Positions 1 through 4,034 of a stretch of 6,093 nucleotides of DNA are shown in pieces. How positions within the stretch are numbered: the first letter of the stretch is position 1; every line of letters starts with the position of its first letter. The stretch spans positions 1-6,093 of the forward strand of contig JAHDIA010000387.1 of assembly GCA_020631035.1 (NCBI GenBank). Direction: 5' to 3'. The DNA is from Chitinophagales bacterium. Lineage in GTDB: Bacteria > Bacteroidota > Bacteroidia > Chitinophagales > UBA2359. Made by a program: the position numbers and the translations under genes. Below the pieces are notes generated by a model. The model was not told the DNA's origin, did not search any database, and was given only the letters and a program-made list of their open reading frames with translations.

Positions 1-9
1 TTTCATAAA

Positions 10-261
10 ATGCATCATATTATGATCAATTTCATTACAAATATTGCCTTAACCCAAAAGCTCCAAAGCCAGCTAAATAAGCTGAATGCAAAGATGGAAC
101 AGTTGTGGAACATTGGCAGATTTGTATTTGGTCAGGACAGTTTGGTTGGAACAAATGTAGGATTGGTAGGGAATAGTACATCATCATTTTGTTTTGCCTA
201 TACAGGAAATGAAACCGCCAATGATGAGAACCGCCCCCCACGCCTACGACCGGGATTTTAA
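10..261 (+). CDS. hypothetical short protein, possibly the 3' end of a longer gene
   Basis: I do not recognise this protein. The frame is open from the first base of the window, so the ATG at 10 may be internal and the gene may begin upstream. As read it gives 83 residues: an amphipathic, Leu-rich segment (about residues 14-35, LTQKLQ...MEQLWNIG), a Gly/Asn/Ser-rich middle (about 45-60) and a Pro/Arg-rich tail ending RPPRLRPGF. No signal peptide or membrane segment is clear. The best argument that it is real is context: a strong intrinsic terminator starts 30 bases after the TAA, as expected at the end of a plus-strand transcript. Against it, there is no visible promoter, no recognisable domain and the ORF is short. 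A minus-strand reading of the same bases is open too, but needs a GTG start and looks no better. Treat as hypothetical. Confidence 0.3.
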   Translation: MHHIMINFITNIALTQKLQSQLNKLNAKMEQLWNIGRFVFGQDSLVGTNVGLVGNSTSSFCFAYTGNETANDENRPPRLRPGF

Positions 262-290
262 AAATATTTTTGTAAAAGAAAAATATACTT

Positions 291-326
291 AAAAACTCGG
301 TCTGGAAATAGACCGAGTTTTTTTTT
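291..326 (+). terminator. strong intrinsic terminator, possibly bidirectional
   Basis: A 13-bp perfect inverted repeat (291-303 with 310-322, core ACTCGGTCT/AGACCGAGT) encloses a 6-base loop GGAAAT and runs into nine T residues (318-326). The A-run at 291-295 gives a shorter U-tract on the other strand, so it could also stop minus-strand transcripts. It most likely ends the transcript of the ORF that stops at 261. Confidence 0.85.
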
Positions 327-550
327 GCTCTGAACTCAATAAATGTTTTTGCTTATTTCATTTGTTGAGTAACACTTAACCCAAAAGGTTTTTAACACAA
401 ACCATACTATGAAATTTTTTTTCTTAACGCAACAATTTAAACATAGCCGAAAACCCAATATTGTTGCTTATGAAACTTTTGAGCTGTAACCATCTTTCTT
501 GCCTTGGTAAGAAAATGGCCCCTAGATAACGAAATAACCTTTTTGAAAAT
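327..550. other. noncoding stretch before the small gene
   Basis: Together with the terminator before it and the hairpin after it, this forms a gap of nearly 350 bases with no convincing gene. It is AT-rich. The one structure I can point to is an 8-bp inverted repeat, GCAACAAT at 429-436 with ATTGTTGC at 460-467, with a 23-base spacer. A weak -7-like box (TATTGTTG, 459-466, one mismatch to TAnnTTTG) overlaps its right arm and could serve the gene at 609, but its -33 element is not evident. Short ORFs crossing it on either strand look like chance. Confidence 0.5.
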
Positions 551-590
551 TTTGAATAGTCCGAGCATTGATTGCTCACCACTATTCAAA
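551..590 (+). promoter_or_regulatory. two-tier hairpin in the presumed leader of the small gene
   Basis: An outer 10-bp perfect stem (TTTGAATAGT 551-560 with ACTATTCAAA 581-590) is separated by a small internal loop (CC against ACC) from an inner 5-bp stem (GAGCA 563-567 with TGCTC 573-577, loop TTGAT). A second GAGCA at 591-595 could compete for the same TGCTC, giving an alternative fold. No T-run follows; the next bases are A-rich and the ATG lies 18 bases downstream. It is therefore unlikely to be a terminator and is better placed to affect translation or mRNA stability, or to act as an operator in DNA form. The role is inferred from position only. Confidence 0.45.
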
Positions 591-608
591 GAGCAAAAAA
601 CAAGCAAG

Positions 609-800
609 ATGAAAACTTTCAACATTCAGACAATCGGAAGAAAACTTAAAGTAAAAATTGGTTCAATCAACCAAAAGAATCAGATTTCTCAAGTAACAGA
701 ACAAAAAGCAGCTAACTATTGCATTGACCCAGCAAGTCGTACAGTAGAAGTGCGCTATACAGCTTCTAAACTTGAAAGAGAATTTGAAGGCATCTTCTAA
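609..800 (+). CDS. hypothetical small basic protein (63 aa)
   Basis: I do not recognise this protein. It is 63 residues and basic (about 11 Lys/Arg against 6 Asp/Glu), with one Cys (C38 in ANYCIDP), no signal peptide and no membrane segment. The N-terminal half is Lys-rich (GRKLKVKIG, residues 10-18). The C-terminal half has an alternating strand-like pattern (TVEVRY, 45-50) followed by a charged helix-like end (SKLEREFEGIF). The frame is open further upstream to an ATG at 504, giving 98 residues. I prefer ATG 609 because a stable hairpin lies between the two starts, because an A-rich leader (AAAAAACAAGCAAG) sits directly before 609 in the manner of Bacteroidota starts, and because the residues read from 504 to 608 look unlike coding sequence. 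Two hairpins follow the stop, the second a good terminator, so the gene appears to be its own transcription unit. Confidence 0.5.
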   Translation: MKTFNIQTIGRKLKVKIGSINQKNQISQVTEQKAANYCIDPASRTVEVRYTASKLEREFEGIF

Positions 801-834
801 TGCAATAAGATGCTTTGCCAGCTCTTTCGATTTA

Positions 835-867
835 CAAAGCAAATCACCCAGTTAATGATTTGCTTTG
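835..867. repeat. 12-bp perfect inverted repeat after the small gene
   Basis: CAAAGCAAATCA (835-846) pairs perfectly with TGATTTGCTTTG (856-867) around a 9-base loop. The bases after it (ACTTTTC) are only weakly T-rich, so it is a poor terminator alone. It may act as a 3' stabilising hairpin or as the first of two tandem termination signals, the second being at 905-946. Confidence 0.6.
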
Positions 868-904
868 ACTTTTCAAATGGCAATTCTAAGAGAAACAACA
901 TATA

Positions 905-946
905 AAAGGCAAGTACCATAAAAAAGGTACTTGCCTTTGTTTTTTT
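905..946 (+). terminator. intrinsic terminator
   Basis: A 13-bp perfect stem (AAAGGCAAGTACC 905-917 with GGTACTTGCCTTT 926-938) with an A-rich 8-base loop is followed by G and seven T residues (940-946). It ends just 16 bases before the next start codon, so it separates the small gene from the DUF418 gene and lies inside that gene's promoter region. Confidence 0.85.
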
Positions 947-950
947 AGTT

Positions 951-958
951 TAACTTTG
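951..958 (+). promoter_or_regulatory. -7 promoter box of the DUF418 gene
   Basis: TAACTTTG matches the Bacteroidota -7 consensus TAnnTTTG exactly. A possible -33 TTG (931-933) lies 17 bases upstream, inside the right arm of the terminator. Only four bases separate the box from the ATG at 963, so transcription should begin at or within a base or two of the start codon. Confidence 0.6.
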
Positions 959-962
959 GTCT

Positions 963-2192
963 ATGCAACAAACAATCACGCCTACTTCCAATAGCAATAG
1001 AATCATTGTCCTTGATGTATTAAGGGGTTTTGCTGTATTGGGGATCTTGTTGATGAACATCCAAAGCTATAGTATGATTGAGGCTGCTTATTCCAATCCT
1101 CTAGCTTTTGGTGATTTAGAAGGATGGAACTATTATGCTTGGTGGTTTTCTCATGTCTTTGCCGACTCAAAGTTTATGGCGATATTCTCTCTTCTTTTTG
1201 GGGCAGGCATTGTATTGTTTGCAGAAAATGCTGAAAAGAAGGGCAAAAAATCGACCCTACTCCACTACCGTCGCAATTTTTTGTTGTTGCTGTTTGGGCT
1301 ATTCCACGCATATTTGATTTGGGCGGGCGATATTTTGACTGCTTATGCTTTGTGTGCCTTTGTTTTTTATTGGCTACGCAATTGGTCGGTTTCCAAGCTC
1401 ATAGATTTGGGTATCTTCTTTTTGGCCATAGGAATGGCTATTTCGCTTTATATGGGTTCTGCTCTCCTCAATATACCCGAAGATACCTATTTTGCCATGT
1501 TGACCAAATGGGAACCCGATATCCAAACGATTGATGCAGAAATTGCCACTTTCCAATCTTCTTGGTGGGCACAACAAGGACGTCGTTTTAGTGCTGCTTT
1601 GGGTTTGCAAACGCTCATATTTGGTATGTACACATTCTGGCGGGCGGGCGGTTTGATGTTGATAGGAATGGGTTTGTACAAGACGGGGTTTTTATCTGCT
1701 CAGTGGTCAAAAACAAAGTATTGGTTGATTTTTGTTTTGGGTTTACTTATTGGTATTCCTATAGTTGTTTATGGTATTGACCAACAGTTTGGACATGGTT
1801 GGACAATGGAATATTCTTTGTTCAAAGGAACAATGTTCAATTATGGGGGAAGTTTGTTTATTGCAGCGGCCTATATTGCAGCTATTCAACTTTTTGTATT
1901 GTATGGTGGATTCCAATTTATCAAAGATGTTTTAGCAGCAACGGGACGTATGGCATTGACCAATTATATTGGGCAATCTGTTATTTGCACCTTGATTTTT
2001 TATGGACACGGATTGGGGTATTTTGGACAAGTAAGCCGTTTTCAACAGTTGTTGATTGTTGTGGGTATATGGGTCTTTCAAATGGTGTTTTCGTATTTCT
2101 GGATGAAGCGATTTAAGTATGGTCCTTTGGAATGGTTGTGGCGTTCGTTGACGTATGGGAGGAGGATTGTTAATTCAAAATTGAAGATTTAA
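963..2192 (+). CDS. DUF418 (YeiB-like) multi-pass inner-membrane protein
   Basis: This is a 409-residue polytopic membrane protein of the DUF418/YeiB family. The N-terminus shows the family signature VLDVLRGFAVLGILLMN (16-32) entering the first membrane segment, then DSKFMAIFSLLFGAG (68-82) and the RRNFLLLLFGLFHA...GDILTAYAL block (103-130). The C-terminal DUF418 part carries GRMALTNYIGQS (328-339) and the closing motif FKYGPLEWLWRSLTYGRR (384-401). I count roughly nine or ten hydrophobic segments. The N-terminal half resembles membrane acyltransferases of the HGSNAT type, so transfer of an acyl group to an envelope substrate is possible, but no substrate or reaction is established for the family. 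ATG 963 is the only workable start: an in-frame TAA lies at 951-953 and the conserved motif begins at residue 16. Length is normal for the family. No clear intrinsic terminator follows the stop. It appears to be transcribed alone. Confidence 0.9.
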   Translation: MQQTITPTSNSNRIIVLDVLRGFAVLGILLMNIQSYSMIEAAYSNPLAFGDLEGWNYYAWWFSHVFADSKFMAIFSLLFGAGIVLFAENAEKKGKKSTLLHYRRNFLLLLFGLFHAYLIWAGDILTAYALCAFVFYWLRNWSVSKLIDLGIFFLAIGMAISLYMGSALLNIPEDTYFAMLTKWEPDIQTIDAEIATFQSSWWAQQGRRFSAALGLQTLIFGMYTFWRAGGLMLIGMGLYKTGFLSAQWSKTKYWLIFVLGLLIGIPIVVYGIDQQFGHGWTMEYSLFKGTMFNYGGSLFIAAAYIAAIQLFVLYGGFQFIKDVLAATGRMALTNYIGQSVICTLIFYGHGLGYFGQVSRFQQLLIVVGIWVFQMVFSYFWMKRFKYGPLEWLWRSLTYGRRIVNSKLKI

Positions 2193-2203
2193 AATTAAAA
2201 ATT

Positions 2204-2239
2204 CCCAGTGGGATGTAGAGACCCAGTGGGATGTGGAGA
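2204..2239. repeat. 18-bp tandem duplication
   Basis: Two directly abutting 18-bp units, CCCAGTGGGATGTAGAGA (2204-2221) and CCCAGTGGGATGTGGAGA (2222-2239), differ at one position. Each unit begins with a small self-complementary CCCA-G-TGGG. The second unit supplies the left arm of the palindrome that follows, so the duplication looks like a doubled left end of a palindromic element. Confidence 0.85.
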
Positions 2240-2260
2240 CAAGGCATGCCTTGTCTGTAC
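2233..2260. repeat. REP-like palindromic element
   Basis: A perfect 20-bp palindrome (AGACAAGGCATGCCTTGTCT, 2237-2256) lies within a 28-base inverted repeat whose outer pairs are GTGG/GTAC with one mismatch and one G-U. It has no T-run, so it is not a typical terminator. The layout GTAGAGAC-(12 bases with central GCATGC)-GTCTCTAC recalls dispersed palindromes I remember from cyanobacterial and other genomes; that resemblance is from memory. It is most likely an intergenic dispersed repeat that can fold in the 3' region of the DUF418 mRNA. Confidence 0.7.
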
Positions 2261-2263
2261 GAA

Positions 2264-2311
2264 TGGGGAGAAATAAATATAAAGATTGGGGAGAAATAGG
2301 ATATAAAAGAA
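2264..2311. repeat. degenerate tandem repeat of about 23-25 bp
   Basis: The 12-mer TGGGGAGAAATA occurs at 2264-2275 and again at 2287-2298, each followed by a similar AT-rich tail (AATATAAAGAT and GGATATAAAAGAA). The unit length is 23 bases for the first copy and about 25 for the second. It lies just downstream of the palindrome and may be part of the same composite element. Confidence 0.6.
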
Positions 2312-2494
2312 TGCCAAAAAGAAGCAAGGCGTGAAGCGGATGGATGAAAGAAGCGACGGAGAATAGCGAGAAGCGATGTTTACGCCAGATAGAAACACGT
2401 ACCTTGTACGGTTGATAGCTGGGAGTCACCTTCGTCCGAAGCCAAGCCGTTCCGTTCTAATCCTTTTTATTTTCTTATAGTCTAATGGGTTTTG

Positions 2495-2523
2495 AAAGCT
2501 ATCCCTTATGGATATATGGCTTT
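2495..2523. repeat. AT-rich hairpin upstream of the cyclophilin promoter
   Basis: AAAGCTAT (2495-2502) can pair with ATGGCTTT (2516-2523) with one G-U pair, and an inner ATCC/GGAT can extend the fold. It lies about 40 bases upstream of the -7 box at 2564. It could be a regulator site or chance; nothing else supports a role. Confidence 0.3.
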
Positions 2524-2563
2524 ATAATGGGTGAATGATAGCGAAAAAACTTCATTTATTTAC

Positions 2564-2571
2564 TAAGTTTG
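2564..2571 (+). promoter_or_regulatory. -7 promoter box of the cyclophilin gene
   Basis: TAAGTTTG matches TAnnTTTG exactly and is followed by CACCT. No good -33 TTTG is visible at the expected distance. Transcription from it would give a leader of about 45-50 bases before ATG 2625. Confidence 0.5.
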
Positions 2572-2624
2572 CACCTTGATTTTACTTTCACCTAATCAAA
2601 TTAAATAATAAGATTATATAAGAT

Positions 2625-3305
2625 ATGAAAAGAAATCTATTTTTAATGGCTAGTGGGCTTTTGTTGGTCTTGTTTTTGGCGGGTTTTAGCAGTCAATTTG
2701 GAGCCAAGGAAAAAGAACACAAGGTAAAAATCAGTACGATATTTGGCGATATGATTGTCAAGCTGTACAATGATACGCCCAATCATAGAGACAATTTCTT
2801 ACAATTGGCTAAGGAAGGAGCTTACGATGGCACCATTTTCCACAGAGTCATCAATGGATTTATGATGCAGGGAGGAGATTTGGATTCTAAGGGAGCTGCC
2901 ATTGAAACCTCTTTGGGTTATGGTTGTTTTGAAAATACCTTAAAGGCTGAGTTTAGACCGCATTTATTCCACAAGAAAGGAGCTTTGGCGGCTGCTAGAC
3001 AACCTGATAGTCACAATCCAAACAAAGAATCTTCGGCTTGTCAGTTTTACATTGTTCAGGGTTACCGTTTGAGCGACGCCCAGTTGGATGCACATGTTCA
3101 AAGTACGAGCAAACCTTTGACTGAAATTCAGAGAGCTTGGTATAAATGGAGAGGTGGCACACCTTTCTTAGATCAAGATTATACAGTATTTGGGGAGGTT
3201 ATTGAAGGCCTAGAGGTCATTGATTTGGTTTGTAGTGGTGTCCGTACCAATTCTGCCAACCGCCCATTGGAGAACATAGAGATGACTGTTGAGATAATCG
3301 AATAA
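2625..3305 (+). CDS. exported cyclophilin-type peptidyl-prolyl cis-trans isomerase
   Basis: This 226-residue cyclophilin interconverts cis and trans peptidyl-prolyl bonds during protein folding. Residues 1-22 (MKRN then a run of Leu/Phe/Ala) form a signal peptide or N-terminal anchor. There is no Cys for a lipobox, so it should act in the periplasm, either soluble or anchored. The cyclophilin fold begins at about 33 (VKISTIFGDMIVKLY). Catalytic-site motifs are FHRV (72-75, R74 as the catalytic Arg), F79, MQGGD (81-85) and SACQFYIVQG (137-146). The human CypA active-site His is replaced by Tyr (Y186 in DYTVFGEV), as happens in bacterial forms. An insertion of about 30 residues (147-177, GYRLSDAQL...YKWRGG) precedes TPFLDQDYTVFG; segments like this are common in Bacteroidota cyclophilins. 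The gene ends in tandem TAA TGA stops, is followed by its own terminator and looks monocistronic. The start has no Shine-Dalgarno but an A/T-rich leader. Confidence 0.92.
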   Translation: MKRNLFLMASGLLLVLFLAGFSSQFGAKEKEHKVKISTIFGDMIVKLYNDTPNHRDNFLQLAKEGAYDGTIFHRVINGFMMQGGDLDSKGAAIETSLGYGCFENTLKAEFRPHLFHKKGALAAARQPDSHNPNKESSACQFYIVQGYRLSDAQLDAHVQSTSKPLTEIQRAWYKWRGGTPFLDQDYTVFGEVIEGLEVIDLVCSGVRTNSANRPLENIEMTVEIIE

Positions 3306-3333
3306 TGATTTCCAAAATATGATAAAAAAAAAG

Positions 3334-3361
3334 CACATCTGAACAGATGTGTGTTTTTTTT
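3334..3361 (+). terminator. intrinsic terminator after the cyclophilin gene
   Basis: CACATCT (3334-3340), loop GAAC and AGATGTG (3345-3351) form a 7-bp perfect stem, extendable by a G-U pair, followed by TG and eight T residues (3354-3361). A nine-base A-run upstream gives a U-tract on the opposite strand as well. Confidence 0.8.
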
Positions 3362-3371
3362 ATCTGCTTGG

Positions 3372-3379
3372 TGACTTTG
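3372..3379 (+). promoter_or_regulatory. possible -7 box of mscL
   Basis: TGACTTTG has one mismatch to TAnnTTTG and is followed by CACCT, the same five bases that follow the box at 2564. It sits just after the terminator and 59 bases before ATG 3439, a plausible place for an mscL promoter. No clear -33 element is seen. Confidence 0.35.
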
Positions 3380-3438
3380 CACCTAAAAGTCCAGTCTTAT
3401 TCCTGAAACTACTCAATTAATAACTAAAATTCATTGTA

Positions 3439-3843
3439 ATGCTTCAGGAATTTAAAGAATTTATCAAGCGGGGTAATGTGGTCGAATTTGCGGTTGCAGT
3501 CATTATGGCAACGGCTTTTGGTGCTGTTGTAACCACATTTACACAAGATGTACTGATGCCTCCCATCGGTTTAGCTTTGGGCGGTGTAGAATTTGATGAT
3601 TTGAAAATTTTGTTACAAGAAGGAACTCCAGAGGTTAAAGAAGGTGCTAAAGTAGTGACTGAAGCTGTTCCTGAGGTTGCCATTAGATGGGGTAAATGGG
3701 TAAAAACCATGCTTGACTTTTTGGTTATCTCATTTATCTTGTTCATTATTGTACGTATGTACAATAGAATGAATCCACCAGAGACTCCTGGACCAACTCA
3801 GGAAGATTTGCTTACTGAAATTAGGGACTTGCTGAAAAAATAG
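3439..3843 (+). CDS. mscL: large-conductance mechanosensitive channel MscL
   Basis: This 134-residue inner-membrane channel opens under high membrane tension to release solutes during hypo-osmotic shock and forms homopentamers. In order: an N-terminal amphipathic helix (LQEFKEFIKRGN, 2-13), the pore-lining TM1 (about 14-44, ending in the conserved LMPPIGLALGG), a periplasmic loop (about 50-86), TM2 (about 87-108, MLDFLVISFILFIIV) and a C-terminal cytoplasmic helix ending in the family signature LLTEIRDLLKK (124-134). Total length matches E. coli MscL (136), but the periplasmic loop is about ten residues longer and the C-terminal linker shorter, as I recall for Bacteroidota homologues. The TM1 constriction reads AVAVIMATAFGAVV: the positions matching E. 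coli G22 and G26 are Ala (A20, A24) and K31 is Ala (A29), while G30 is kept (G28). It is flanked by terminators on both sides and so is probably transcribed alone. Confidence 0.95.
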   Translation: MLQEFKEFIKRGNVVEFAVAVIMATAFGAVVTTFTQDVLMPPIGLALGGVEFDDLKILLQEGTPEVKEGAKVVTEAVPEVAIRWGKWVKTMLDFLVISFILFIIVRMYNRMNPPETPGPTQEDLLTEIRDLLKK

Positions 3844-3873
3844 CAAGTACCATTTAAAAAAGATATAAAATGT

Positions 3874-3910
3874 AAATTCCCCTCTTGCTATCAAGCAAGA
3901 GGGGAATTTT
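3874..3910. terminator. bidirectional terminator between mscL and rocD
   Basis: A 15-bp perfect stem (3874-3888 with 3895-3909, core TTCCCCTCTTGC/GCAAGAGGGGAA) encloses the loop TATCAA. It ends in a short T-run on the plus strand (3907-3910) and in TTTACATTTT on the minus strand. It lies 30 bases after the mscL stop and between two convergent genes, so it probably serves both. Confidence 0.8.
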
Positions 3911-3927
3911 ATATTTTGGGCTTCGAT

Positions 3928-3976
3928 GGCTTCGGCAAGCTCAGCTACCTCATTGAATTTGGCAGGCTCAGCTATC
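3928..3976. repeat. pair of dispersed-repeat units (TTCGGCAAGCTCAGC type)
   Basis: Two direct copies of a 22-base unit, at 3928-3949 (GGCTTCGGCAAGCTCAGCTACC in two parts: GGCTTCGG and CAAGCTCAGCTACC) and 3955-3976, match at 17 of 22 positions with a 27-base period. On the minus strand the motif reads GCTGAGCTTGCCGAAGCC, close to the GCTGAGCTTGTCGAAGCC words I recall as repetitive in many Bacteroidota and other genomes. It sits between the terminator and the 3' end of rocD and is probably an intergenic repeat. Confidence 0.55.
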
Positions 3977-4034
3977 TTGGTTTTGTTTGGGCAAGTTTGT
4001 GCTCCTAATCCTATTTTTTCAACATTATGTATTC

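Larger units (their letters stand above)
2193..2563. other. repeat-rich intergenic region, no gene seen
   Basis: This stretch follows the DUF418 stop and holds no convincing gene. In order it contains an AT-rich segment of repeated AAAATT words (2176-2203, beginning within the end of the gene), a tandem 18-bp duplication, a palindrome, a degenerate tandem repeat, a purine-rich tract with repeated GAAGCG words (about 2311-2380), a GC-richer foldable segment (2408-2450) followed by a T-rich tract (2456-2474), and an AT-rich hairpin (2495-2523). The two minus-strand ORFs through it read as Ser/Leu/Phe-rich only because the plus strand is purine-rich. Confidence 0.6.

Noticed and set aside
35..241. 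Minus-strand 68-residue ORF
   Set aside because: It needs a GTG start, has no leader or domain, and the downstream terminator favours plus-strand transcription.
265..272. TATTTTTG as a promoter box
   Set aside because: It matches TAnnTTTG but sits in AT-rich sequence only 19 bases before a terminator with no gene between them; most likely chance.
504..608. N-terminal extension of the small gene to ATG 504
   Set aside because: The extension crosses the 551-590 hairpin and lacks a coding look; ATG 609 has the better leader. It is not excluded.
437..625. Minus-strand 62-residue ORF with a hydrophobic start
   Set aside because: It is antisense to the hairpin and start of the 609-800 gene, and its apparent signal-like start comes from a T-rich complement of an A-rich leader.
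2237..2256. Palindrome as the DUF418 terminator
   Set aside because: The stem is strong but no T-run follows on either strand, so an intrinsic terminator is unlikely.
2204..2311. CRISPR array
   Set aside because: There are only two units of each repeat, directly abutting or with AT-rich tails, no regular unique spacers and no cas genes.
2175..2429. Two minus-strand ORFs of 84 and 67 residues across the intergenic repeats
   Set aside because: Their Ser/Leu/Phe-rich products simply mirror a purine-rich plus strand, they overlap tandem repeats, and neither has a start context or known domain.
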